A stretch of 46,016 nt of DNA, taken from NCBI RefSeq assembly GCF_003611585.1, contig NZ_RAVW01000017.1, positions 1 through 46,016 on the forward strand, written 5' to 3'. Source of the stretch: Corallococcus exercitus (lineage in GTDB: Bacteria; Myxococcota; Myxococcia; Myxococcales; Myxococcaceae). The notes under the pieces were generated by a model. The model made no database searches. It was not told the origin of the DNA and saw nothing but the letters and a program-made list of their open reading frames with translations. Below are positions 1 through 8,225 of this stretch, piece by piece. Each line of letters begins with the position of its first letter. Position 1 is the stretch's first letter. A program made the translations under genes and the position numbers.

Positions 1-2
1 GC

Positions 3-731
3 ACGGGGTGGCGCATCGCGGGGCTGGGGGTGCTCCAGCTCGCGGTGCCCTTCGGCATGCTCTTCGTGGCGCAGCAGTGGATTCCCTCCAGCTGGTCCGC
101 GCTCCTCTTCTCCACCTTCCCCGTGTGGCTGCTGCTGGTGGGCCGCATCGTCTTTCCGGATCAGCACCTCACCGCGCGCAAGCTCTTCGCCGCCGCGCTG
201 GGCCTGACGGGCGTGGTGGCGCTCCAGCACCAGGAGCTGGCGTCGCTCAGCTTCTCCGGGCAGGTGGTGCTGGGCTGCTTGATGACGCTGTTCGCGGCGT
301 CGGTGGTGGCGGTGGCCAACGTGCTGTTGCGCCGTCACATGACACACGTGCCGCCGCACCTGCTCACGCTGGTGCAGACCTTGAGCAGTGCCGTCTTGCT
401 GCTCTCCGCGTCCGCGCTGCTGGAGTGGAACCAGCCGGCGCACTGGACGCCCAGGGCGGTGGGCGCGCTGCTGTACCTGGCGCTGGGCGGGACGGTGCTC
501 ACCTACCAGTGCCTGTACTGGCTGCTGCCGCGCATCTCGCTGGCGGCGCTGGGCGCCATGGCGCTCCTGGACACGCTGGTGGCGGTGACGCTGGGCGTGG
601 CGCTCCTGGGCGAGCCGCTCACGCCGTCACTGCTGGCGGGCGGCGCGCTCATCCTCACGGCGGCGGCGCTCGCCAACCGCGACGAGGCCCCGGAGGCGAA
701 GGTGCCTCCGGAAGCCCCGCCCGCGGCGTGA
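3..731 (+). CDS. EamA/DMT-family transporter, 5' partial
   Basis: The reading frame is open to the left edge, so the N-terminus lies outside the window; about 242 residues remain. The visible protein is almost entirely hydrophobic helices separated by short basic turns, with the layout of the drug/metabolite transporter (EamA) family. The residues around 10-25 (FGMLFVAQQWIPSSWSALL) resemble the end of the first EamA repeat, and the second repeat follows. The C-terminal tail after the last helix is short and Glu/Pro/Ala rich. Such proteins are inner-membrane exporters or importers of small metabolites; the substrate cannot be read from sequence. It ends nine bases before the convergent FG-GAP gene, with no obvious terminator in the gap. 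Confidence 0.85.
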   Translation, partial: TGWRIAGLGVLQLAVPFGMLFVAQQWIPSSWSALLFSTFPVWLLLVGRIVFPDQHLTARKLFAAALGLTGVVALQHQELASLSFSGQVVLGCLMTLFAASVVAVANVLLRRHMTHVPPHLLTLVQTLSSAVLLLSASALLEWNQPAHWTPRAVGALLYLALGGTVLTYQCLYWLLPRISLAALGAMALLDTLVAVTLGVALLGEPLTPSLLAGGALILTAAALANRDEAPEAKVPPEAPPAA

Positions 732-740
732 GGCCGTGAC

Positions 741-3700
741 TCAGAACGGCAGGGGCAGCGAGTACGCCGTGCCGTTCTGCGTGCCGGTGCGGTAGCTCCT
801 CGGCGCGCCGATGACGGCCGTGGGCGGCGAGCCTCCGCTGCCGGGGACGACGGCGATGGACTGGCCGAGGAAGGAGCGCTCGGCGCCATCCCCCACCACC
901 AGCAGGAAGGGCGACAGCGGGCCCGTGGACTTCGCACCGCCAGCGAAGAGGAACGCCGCGCCGTCGCCATCCGAAGCCACCGACGCGTTGGGCGCGCCCA
1001 CCCACAGGTCCGGGATGCTGTCGCCGGTGAGGTCCCTGCCGCCCGACAGCGACGTGCCGAAGCTCACCGCGCGGGAGCGGTAGGTGAGGTTCAGCGGAGC
1101 CAGGTCGCCCACGTCCAGCAGCTTCTCACCGGAGGTGGGAGGGGTGAGCGCGGAGATCGGGATGAGCAGCACCGCCTGCTGGCTCACGCCGTCCACCAGG
1201 TAGTTGTTGGCGCTCACCGCGAGGAAGTCCCGCGCGTCCCCCAGGAACCTCCCCGCGCGCGCGGTGGCCACGCCCAGGTTCATCAGCGCGCGCGACACCT
1301 CCGCGTCACCCGCGATGCGCACGGTGGCCGCCGTCGTGCGCGCGCCGCACCGGGTGCCGCCCGCGTCGTAGCCGTAGGCAATCACGATGCCCGAGTGCGT
1401 GTTGTCCGAGTAGCGCCACGCCACCTCGTCGCAGCCATCCGCGTTGAGGTCGCCGACGGAGGCGATGGCGGAGGTCTGCGGCAGCGAGGTGGTGTTCCAC
1501 TGCGTGGGCGGCCAGACGATGGGCGTGGACGGCCAGGAGTATGCGGGGTCGCACGCCAGCGTGAGCTTCGCGAGCGTCGCGTCCTCCGGCGCCCGGCCCA
1601 GGAACACGTCCATGCCGCGGTCGCGCAGCACGGCCATGTCCTCCTTGCCGTCGTTGTTGAAGTCGAAGCCGCCCACCACGCCCCGGCCAATGGTGGTGCG
1701 CTTGCACTTCGTGGCCGCCGCGTCGTCGCAGGTGGCGACCACGGACGGCGCGAACACGCGGTAAGCCGGCTTGAAGGTGCCGTCCGCCTGCCCCGCCGAC
1801 ACCAGCAGTCCGCCCAGCGACTGGGTCGCCGTCGTCATGCAGGCGTTCGCCACGTAGGGGTCGCGCTCCGTCGCGGCGGAGTTCGTCGCCGGGATGACGA
1901 GCCCCGTGGCGCTGGCCACCAGGTCCGGCCGGCCGTCGCCGTTGAAGTCCGTGAACGCCACGTCCACGCCCACGTTGCGGCCGCCGTACCACGGGGAGCT
2001 GGCGCCCTCTCCGGCCACGGTGGCCTTGCCGGGCTCCGCGGTGTCGAAGGTGTACGCGCGGCCCACGGTGAGGTCCGAGCCGTCGTTGTTGGGGCCCGGG
2101 CCGGAGAAGCCCTGCGCGCCCACCAGCGCCATCACGCGGCTGCCCAGCCGGGCCACCGCCACGGACTCACCGAAGCGCTCCACGCTGGCCTTCGCCGTCA
2201 CGTCCAGGCCGCTGCGCGTCCAGTCCGCCACCGTCGCGCCGGCCTTCGTGAAGACGTCCACGCGGCCGGTGAAGGCGCCCGTGGCGGACGACGCGCGGCC
2301 GGAGAAGCCCGCCAGCACCGGGCCGGACGGCAGCGTCCACGCCGCCAGCCCCGCGCCCAGCACCTCCGACTTCGCCGCGCCGCCCAGGGCCGCCAGCGGC
2401 TTGTTCATCACCGTGTCCTTCGCCAGGCCGGTGAGCGGGTACACCAACACCTTGCCCGCGTTGCCCAGCGTCGTCGTGCCCACCGTCACGGACGCGTACG
2501 GCGCGCCCAGCAGCAGCTCCGGCCCCGCCGTGCCGTCCACGTCCATCACCGCCCAGCTGCGCGTCGCGGTGATGCCGCGCGCGTCGCCATAGAAGCGCGC
2601 GAACGCGTTTGAGAGCGCCACCGTCGGGGGGTTCACCGCCGCCGGGTCGTCCACCAGCTTCGCGCCCCGCAGGTCGAACAGGTACGCGCCGCCCGCGTCC
2701 TGCTGCGCCGCCACGCCGCCCGTCGTCCGCAGGTCCGGCGAGTCCGCCTTGTCCGCCATCACCACGAGGAACGGCGGCCGGCTGCCCTCGCCGGGGATGG
2801 TGCCCAGGCGCCAGGTGCCCTCGTTGTTCAGCGTCTCCACCGCGGTGTTGGACACCAGCACGTACAGGTCCGGTGCGGGGCGGTAGCGCGCTCCCGAGGC
2901 GCGCGCGAAGTACACCGCCACGGCCATCTGCTGGCCGTTGGTGCTGCCGTCCGCGTTGTAGCGGGTCAGCCGGTGCAGCGCCGCCAGGTCCGGGCGGCCG
3001 TCGTCGTTGAGGTCCGCCACCGCGAGGGCGCGGCCCAGCTCCGTGTTGCCGCGCAGCACGAACTTGCCGTCCTTCTCGAGGTCCTGGCCGCCCAGCCGCA
3101 CCGTCGGCAGATCCGGGACGGGCTGTCCCTTGGTGAGCAGGAAGATGTCCACCACGCCGCGCCGGCTGATGTTGGGAAGGGTGGAGAGGTCGCCGCCGGG
3201 CGAGCCCACGAACAGGTCCACGTCCCCGTCGCCGTCCGCGTCCGCGATGGCCAGGCCCGTGCCGAACCCGCCGCGGCCCAGGCCGGTGAGCGCGGGCCTC
3301 AGCAGCGCGGGCGCCTGGCCCGCCTTGAACGTGTAGAGGTACACCGCGCCCGAGTCGCCGATGGTCACGTCCGCGCCCGGCGAGGACACCGCCAGGTCCG
3401 CGCGCCCGTCGCCGTCCAGGTCGCCTGCGGCCAGCATGTCGCCGAAGAGCGCGCCCTCCGTCTCACCCGTCAACACCCAGGTGGGCTTCGCGGGCAGGCC
3501 GGAGGCGCTGCCCTTGTAGACGAACACCGCGCCGCCCGTGGGGCGCGACAGCTCGCTCTCGCGCTGGCCCACCGCCAGGTCCTGGATGCCGTCACCGTCG
3601 AAGTCCGCGGTCACCAGCGTGGCCACGTCTGACAGCTTGCCGTGCGCCAGCAGGGGCCGCGTCAGCTCATCCAGCACGCGCACCGACACCGTGGCCACGT

Positions 3701-4472
3701 CGGGGGTGAAGGCGTCCTTCGCCTCCAGCACGATGGTGCCGGACGCGCCCGCCTCCACCACGATGCGGCCGTTCACCAGGGAGCCGGGGCCGGACTTCTT
3801 CGTCCACGTCACGGTGTCCGTGCCGCCCGCGGTGCCCAGCGGCGCGGAAGAGCCTGACGGCACGCCCAGGTACGGCGGGTCGGCCACCAGCTTCGCGGCC
3901 TTGCTCACGGTGTACTGGAGCACGGCGGTGTCGCCGGACTTCGTGTCGCGCACGGTGAGGACGTCCTGCGCCTCCACCTGCCCCGCGGTGTAGAAGCCCG
4001 CGTCGGTGAGCGTGGCGCCGGAGCCGTTGGTGGTGAGCGTGAAGGTCGCCGTGCCCACCAGCCCCGCGAGGGCAATCTGGAAGGACGTGCCCGGCCGCAG
4101 CATCGCGCGCGCGGGCGCGACGCCGAAGCCCGCGATGACCTTCACCCGCACGCTGGTGGAGCCGCCGCACTGGTCGTCCACGACCGTCAGCGTGTCCTCG
4201 CCGGGCGTGGCGCCCGCGACGAAGCGGTTGCCACGCACGTCGCCGGAGGAGCCGCCCGGCTCCGCGCGGAAGCTGTAGTGGCCGCTGCCGCCGCCCGCCG
4301 TCAGCGTGGCCACGCCCGCGGAGCGCACCGTCGTGGGCTCCGCCGACAGCGTCAGCGGGGCGAGGCCCTCGCACGGGCCCACGTAGGGAAGCTGCTCGGC
4401 GGGCTTGAGCTCACCGTCACAGCCCAGGGTCAGCAGCGCGGCGAGGGGGGCCACGCGGATGAAGCGTTTCAT
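741..4472 (-). CDS. Large FG-GAP (integrin-type propeller) lipoprotein
   Basis: 1243 residues. I chose the ATG at 4472 because it begins a short lipoprotein signal (MKRFIRVAPLAALLTLGC, lipidated Cys18, Asp at +2); a frame-open start 18 codons upstream would bury it and would cross the intergenic hairpin. Residues about 40-290 look like Ig-type beta domains. The rest carries at least eight FG-GAP/calcium-loop repeats of the form DxDGDGxxDLxVG, for example DFDGDGIQDLAVG, DLDGDGRADLAVS, DADGDGDVDLFVG and DFNGDGRPDLVAS. This predicts a seven- to eight-bladed propeller with calcium sites, anchored to a membrane and facing the periplasm or surface. It is the last gene of the five-gene operon starting at 10189. 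Known propellers of this kind bind ligands or partner proteins; the specific role here is unknown. Confidence 0.85.
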   Translation of the reverse strand: MKRFIRVAPLAALLTLGCDGELKPAEQLPYVGPCEGLAPLTLSAEPTTVRSAGVATLTAGGGSGHYSFRAEPGGSSGDVRGNRFVAGATPGEDTLTVVDDQCGGSTSVRVKVIAGFGVAPARAMLRPGTSFQIALAGLVGTATFTLTTNGSGATLTDAGFYTAGQVEAQDVLTVRDTKSGDTAVLQYTVSKAAKLVADPPYLGVPSGSSAPLGTAGGTDTVTWTKKSGPGSLVNGRIVVEAGASGTIVLEAKDAFTPDVATVSVRVLDELTRPLLAHGKLSDVATLVTADFDGDGIQDLAVGQRESELSRPTGGAVFVYKGSASGLPAKPTWVLTGETEGALFGDMLAAGDLDGDGRADLAVSSPGADVTIGDSGAVYLYTFKAGQAPALLRPALTGLGRGGFGTGLAIADADGDGDVDLFVGSPGGDLSTLPNISRRGVVDIFLLTKGQPVPDLPTVRLGGQDLEKDGKFVLRGNTELGRALAVADLNDDGRPDLAALHRLTRYNADGSTNGQQMAVAVYFARASGARYRPAPDLYVLVSNTAVETLNNEGTWRLGTIPGEGSRPPFLVVMADKADSPDLRTTGGVAAQQDAGGAYLFDLRGAKLVDDPAAVNPPTVALSNAFARFYGDARGITATRSWAVMDVDGTAGPELLLGAPYASVTVGTTTLGNAGKVLVYPLTGLAKDTVMNKPLAALGGAAKSEVLGAGLAAWTLPSGPVLAGFSGRASSATGAFTGRVDVFTKAGATVADWTRSGLDVTAKASVERFGESVAVARLGSRVMALVGAQGFSGPGPNNDGSDLTVGRAYTFDTAEPGKATVAGEGASSPWYGGRNVGVDVAFTDFNGDGRPDLVASATGLVIPATNSAATERDPYVANACMTTATQSLGGLLVSAGQADGTFKPAYRVFAPSVVATCDDAAATKCKRTTIGRGVVGGFDFNNDGKEDMAVLRDRGMDVFLGRAPEDATLAKLTLACDPAYSWPSTPIVWPPTQWNTTSLPQTSAIASVGDLNADGCDEVAWRYSDNTHSGIVIAYGYDAGGTRCGARTTAATVRIAGDAEVSRALMNLGVATARAGRFLGDARDFLAVSANNYLVDGVSQQAVLLIPISALTPPTSGEKLLDVGDLAPLNLTYRSRAVSFGTSLSGGRDLTGDSIPDLWVGAPNASVASDGDGAAFLFAGGAKSTGPLSPFLLVVGDGAERSFLGQSIAVVPGSGGSPPTAVIGAPRSYRTGTQNGTAYSLPLPF

Positions 4473-4492
4473 GGGGGTGCCTCGGAAGGGGG

Positions 4493-4524
4493 GCGCCCGT
4501 CCTCCCGGGGAGGAGGACGGGCGC
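4493..4524 (-). terminator. Strong intergenic hairpin (terminator or attenuator)
   Basis: A 13-bp perfect inverted repeat (GCGCCCGTCCTCC and its complement) with a 6-base loop lies 36 bases after the stop of the CxxCH lipoprotein and 20 bases before the ATG of the FG-GAP gene. There is no U-tract on the minus-strand transcript, so it may be an intrinsic terminator of the GC-rich kind, a partial terminator that lowers expression of the last gene, or an RNA-stabilising stem. It sits just ahead of the GAGG Shine-Dalgarno of the FG-GAP gene. Confidence 0.5.
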
Positions 4525-4560
4525 ATGCACTGAAGGGGAAGCCGTCGTGAAGCAGGGACT

Positions 4561-6123
4561 TCAGGGCTGCGCGCCGGACGACACCCAGCGCTGGATGAGG
4601 GCGATGCCCTGCGGATCCAACGGCCCGTCCGCGGGCATGCGCAGGTCGCGCACCGCCGCGTTGATGAGCGGGGCGTTGGACTTCCACAGCTCGTAGGTGT
4701 TCAGCGGCCGGCCGGGGCTGGTGGTGTGGCACTTGGCACAGCGCGCCTCGTGGATGGGCCGGATGTCGCGCGCGTAGCTGGGGGTGGTGGTGAGCGGCTG
4801 GTAGGTGAAGGGCAGCAGGCGCCGCGCCTCCGTGCCGTCCTCGAAGCGGGACACCACGCCCAGCGTGTGCCCGCCCGGCGCCAGGCGGGTGAAGGAGAAC
4901 GCCTTGAGCGTCTCCCCGTCCGCCTCCAGGCCTCCGAAGCTGTACGCGGGCCCGGCGGCTTCGACCTCCTGGTCCTCCAGCTGGAAGTGGACGCTCTTGG
5001 GCGTGCGGCCCGGCGGCAGGTGGGCCTGGATGACCAGCCCCTCCTCCACCACCAGCATGCCCTGGTGCATCCCCGTCACGCGCGGCGCGGGCGTCTGGCT
5101 GATGGCCAGGGCCTGCTCGCCCACGCGCACCCACGCGCAGCCGCTCTCGTCCGAGGCCAGCAGCGTCACCGACCCGGAAGGCAGCCCCTCCGCGACGCCC
5201 CAGACCTTCGCGTCCGCGTCGTAGGTGTAGAGCCGGTCACCCGCGCGGGCCCAGAGGTAGCGCCCCGCGCCCAGGAGCTGCTCCGGCCGCGACGGCAGCG
5301 CCACCGTGCTCCAGCCCTCCGTGTTCCGGCGCAGCAGGCGGGTGCTGGTGAGCACCCAGACCTCGCCCGGCACGCCCGTGCCGGCGCTCAGCCCCGCCAA
5401 CGCCTGCACCGTCTCACCACCGGCGAGCGGCGCGTCCGAGCCGCGCACCTGGTAGACGCCCGGCGCGGACGCCACCACCACGTTCAACTTGCCCTCGCGC
5501 GCGAACCACAGGCCGGGCAGGCCGTCCTCCGCGGGCGCGGCCGTCATGGTGGTGATGCCGGTGAGCGGCTGCCCGGACAGCTTCAGCGACGCGAGCACGC
5601 CGCCCTGGATCTGGAACAGGCCCGTGGGGTGGGCAATCCAGGCGGCGCCGTCCGCCGTCTGCGCGGTGGCGACGATGCCGGTGCCCAGCACCTCCTGCCA
5701 CAGCGGTTCAATCAGCCAGCCCTGGTCCGCGAGGAACAGGCCGCTGTCCGTCTCCACCAGGGCGCTGTGCGGCCCCAGGCGGAAGGTGGCGCGCACGGCG
5801 CCCAGCGGCGCAGTGTTCCGCGGGTGGGGGGCGAGCGCGGCCTGGGAGCCGTCCAACCGCAAGCGCACGGCCGCGCCCTTCGCGGTGGCGAAGATGCCGC
5901 CGCCGGACTGGTCCGCGAAGCCGGGCATCGCGGCCAGGGACTGCGCCGTGGAGACCTGGGTGGCCGTGAATGCCGCGGGCTTCGCCGGGTCGCTGCCCGG
6001 CGGTGCGTCCTCGCCGCACGCGGAGAACAGCACCGCGGACAACAGCAGGAGCGAGGGGGAGAGGAAGCGCGCCACGGAGGGGGAACCGTGGCGCGGCCGG
6101 GGACACATGAGGGGAGTGCTCAT
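4561..6123 (-). CDS. Lipoprotein with C-terminal cytochrome-c-like CxxCH domain
   Basis: 520 residues from the ATG at 6123; a TTG one codon upstream is also in frame. The N-terminus has a basic stretch, then a hydrophobic segment ending in the lipobox LFSAC (Cys36 lipidated). Residues about 60-370 are beta-rich and repetitive, with sensor-propeller-like phrases (GLFLADQGW, AAWIAHPTGLFQ, GEVWVLTSTRLL), suggesting a beta propeller. The C-terminal 80 residues contain CAKCH (Cys462, Cys465, His466) followed by MPADGP, where a Met could be the distal heme ligand, as in small cytochrome c domains. It is the fourth gene of the operon, six bases after the DUF1501 gene. Heme attachment and electron transfer in the periplasm are inferred from the motif only. 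Confidence 0.75.
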   Translation of the reverse strand: MSTPLMCPRPRHGSPSVARFLSPSLLLLSAVLFSACGEDAPPGSDPAKPAAFTATQVSTAQSLAAMPGFADQSGGGIFATAKGAAVRLRLDGSQAALAPHPRNTAPLGAVRATFRLGPHSALVETDSGLFLADQGWLIEPLWQEVLGTGIVATAQTADGAAWIAHPTGLFQIQGGVLASLKLSGQPLTGITTMTAAPAEDGLPGLWFAREGKLNVVVASAPGVYQVRGSDAPLAGGETVQALAGLSAGTGVPGEVWVLTSTRLLRRNTEGWSTVALPSRPEQLLGAGRYLWARAGDRLYTYDADAKVWGVAEGLPSGSVTLLASDESGCAWVRVGEQALAISQTPAPRVTGMHQGMLVVEEGLVIQAHLPPGRTPKSVHFQLEDQEVEAAGPAYSFGGLEADGETLKAFSFTRLAPGGHTLGVVSRFEDGTEARRLLPFTYQPLTTTPSYARDIRPIHEARCAKCHTTSPGRPLNTYELWKSNAPLINAAVRDLRMPADGPLDPQGIALIQRWVSSGAQP

Positions 6124-6129
6124 CAAGGT

Positions 6130-7536
6130 TCAGGCAAGGATGAACCGCAGCGGGTCCACCCGCGTGATGCTGTAGTCCAGCTTCGCCGAGGCCAGCACCG
6201 TCGCGATGATGTGCTCGGGGAAGATGTTGGAGCCGTTCGGGTCGTTGGCGCCGGTGCGCAGGTCCACCAGGCCCGGCGACATGCCGATGTCACCGCTGCG
6301 GCCCACCACCCGGTTGTGCTTGATGCCCGCGCCCATCAGCAGGCAGCTGTTGGACAGGTGGTGGTCGCGCCCGCCGGTGGCGTTGATGGTGGGCGTGCGA
6401 GCGAACTCGCTGAACACCAGGATGGTGGTGTGGTCCATGAAGTTGCCGCCGCCGGGGTGCGCCGTCTGGCGGAGATCATTCACCAACAGGTTCAGCGCGT
6501 CGAATCCCGCCCGCTGGTTGCTTGCATGGGTGACTTGCGTGCCGAAGTGGGTGTCCAGGCCGCCGGCCAGGTTGATGGACACGCACTGGCTGATGCCCTT
6601 CTTCAGGGCGGTGGCCACCATGGCGGCGCGGCCCGCGGCGCTGTTGTACGGGTAGGACTGGTTGTTGAGCCCGTAGAAGTCGCGCACGGACTGGTTGGCC
6701 GCCAGCTGGAAGCGGAACGAGTCCGACAGCTTGTTCTCCATCACCGTCTGCATCTGGCCGCGGCTGCTCTCGTAGGCCGTGCCCACGCCCCGCGCGGTGA
6801 GCGCCTGCTCCTCGCAGGTGATGGGCTGGCCGTTGAGGTCGATGAGGCTCTTCTCGATTTCGCTGTCCAGCTGGCGCGCCGCGCTGGGCGGATCCAGCGT
6901 GAGCACCAGGTCCGCCAGGCCGCTGACGCGCAGCGCGTTGGCGTAGCCGCCGTAGCGGTCGTTGTAGGACTCCACGCCCTGGGCGATGGACGGGATGGGC
7001 ACCGTGGGCTTCATCTGGCCCACGATCTCCGTCGCGGTGGAGGAGCCGCGCGCCGCGCTGCCAATGGGCATCTTCCCGGTGAGGAAGTAGCGGTAGCCCA
7101 CCTCGTGGGTGAGCGTGCTCATGTTGATGCCGCGCACCACCGTCATCAGGTCGTAGTGGTCCGACAGCGCGCCCACCGCGGGCCCGAAGGTCATCGTCGG
7201 GGCGCCGGCGCCCGCGCGCTCCTTGGGGACGATGGGCACCTGCTGGAAGCGGCTGTCGGTGCTGAGCAGGTTGTAGCCCGGCATGATGCGCGTCTCCGCG
7301 ACGCGGTCGGCGGTGAACACCGCCGGGTCACGCGGGTCGAACGCGAGCAACTGGTCCCAGCCGCCGCTGAAATACACGAACACGAAGCAGCGGTCGGGCG
7401 CGGCCAGGTTCGTCGCCTGGGCCACGGCCTTGAAGGGGATGCCTCCCAGCAGCAGGGAGCCCATGAAGCCGGCTCCGGCCTTGAGGAAGGTGCGGCGCTC
7501 GGGGCTGCTCAAGTCTTCTTGGGGCGTCTTCTTCAT
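6130..7536 (-). CDS. Tat-exported DUF1501 family protein
   Basis: 468 residues. The ATG at 7536 gives a twin-arginine signal (ERRTFLKAG, Arg14-Arg15) followed by a glycine-rich hydrophobic stretch, so the upstream in-frame start at 7596 is unlikely. The body matches the DUF1501 family, which belongs to the alkaline-phosphatase/sulfatase-like fold: FVFVYFSGGWDQL near the start, LAGGLDTH in the middle, and VFSEFARTPTINATGGRDHH near the C-terminus, where the Asp/His residues resemble metal ligands. Tat export implies folding, probably with metal, in the cytoplasm. In Planctomycetes and myxobacteria DUF1501 genes commonly sit beside DUF1549/1553, DUF1588/1592 or DUF1800 genes, as here. Stop and next start are six bases apart. 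The true substrate of the family is unknown. Confidence 0.85.
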   Translation of the reverse strand: MKKTPQEDLSSPERRTFLKAGAGFMGSLLLGGIPFKAVAQATNLAAPDRCFVFVYFSGGWDQLLAFDPRDPAVFTADRVAETRIMPGYNLLSTDSRFQQVPIVPKERAGAGAPTMTFGPAVGALSDHYDLMTVVRGINMSTLTHEVGYRYFLTGKMPIGSAARGSSTATEIVGQMKPTVPIPSIAQGVESYNDRYGGYANALRVSGLADLVLTLDPPSAARQLDSEIEKSLIDLNGQPITCEEQALTARGVGTAYESSRGQMQTVMENKLSDSFRFQLAANQSVRDFYGLNNQSYPYNSAAGRAAMVATALKKGISQCVSINLAGGLDTHFGTQVTHASNQRAGFDALNLLVNDLRQTAHPGGGNFMDHTTILVFSEFARTPTINATGGRDHHLSNSCLLMGAGIKHNRVVGRSGDIGMSPGLVDLRTGANDPNGSNIFPEHIIATVLASAKLDYSITRVDPLRFILA

Positions 7537-7553
7537 CGCAGGCACCGTCAAGG

Positions 7554-8225
7554 TCAGTAGGTGATGAAGCGCGAGTCCGTCAGCATGGCGATGCACACCA
7601 CCGCCAGCGCCTGGTCGCGCTTCTTGAGGGTTTCGGCCCGGGCGGCGGCCTTGCGGAAGAACGTCGCGTAGCGCGTGAGCTCGTCACCGGCGAGGGGCGC
7701 GCCCCAGAACCGGGTGGAGAGGTACACGAGCGTCTCGTTCACCTGCGCGTCCGTGAGCTTGGTGAGGTCGCTCATGGGCGAGGGCAGCGTGCGCCCCAGG
7801 GTGCGCAGGGTGACGTCCGCCTGCGCGATGTCCTTCTGCGCCTGGGCGATGCAGACCTTGCGCGCGCCGTCGTCCAGGAAGCGGGCGAAGACGAGGTTGG
7901 GCTCCGTGTTCTCCGTGGTGATGAGCGCGTAGTCCGCGCGGCCCAACGACTGGGCGCGCGCCTCCAGCTCATCCCACTCCATGCCCACGGCGATGCGGAT
8001 GGACTCCTTGAGCTGCGCGACGGTGAGCCGGCGGGGCGCGCGGCCCACGCTGCCGCCCTGGGCCTCCGGGTCCGGCAGCGGGTCGATGGAGTCCGTGTTC
8101 CCGTGCGGGTTGGGCACCGGGTCCAGCTGGGCGTCCAGCGGGACGGGCTTGGCGGGGACGTCCACGGAGCCCTGCGTGCAGCCCGTGGCGAGCGCGAGCA
8201 GCGCGGTCAACAGTAGGCGGCGCAT
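7554..8225 (-). CDS. Small lipoprotein, DUF1592-operon type
   Basis: 223 residues. The start is fixed by the overlap TGATG with the upstream gene (stop 8225-8227, ATG 8223-8225) and by the signal MRRLLLTALLALATGC, with Cys16 lipidated. The first 40 mature residues are Pro/Asp rich and probably disordered. The rest is helical: LTVAQLKESIRIAVG resembles the start of DUF1587/1595-like modules, and the C-terminal ALAVVCIAMLTDSRFITY resembles the closing segment (ALLSSPRFLY type) of the DUF1592/1553 families. It therefore looks like a shortened relative or partner subunit of its upstream neighbour. One base of overlap suggests coupled translation, with a fixed ratio to the CxxCH protein encoded before it. 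Confidence 0.7.
   Translation of the reverse strand: MRRLLLTALLALATGCTQGSVDVPAKPVPLDAQLDPVPNPHGNTDSIDPLPDPEAQGGSVGRAPRRLTVAQLKESIRIAVGMEWDELEARAQSLGRADYALITTENTEPNLVFARFLDDGARKVCIAQAQKDIAQADVTLRTLGRTLPSPMSDLTKLTDAQVNETLVYLSTRFWGAPLAGDELTRYATFFRKAAARAETLKKRDQALAVVCIAMLTDSRFITY

Noticed and set aside
4726-7560. Long plus-strand frame opposite the CxxCH and DUF1501 genes
   Set aside because: Same antisense artefact; sequence is His/Arg/Gly-rich without a signal or domain.
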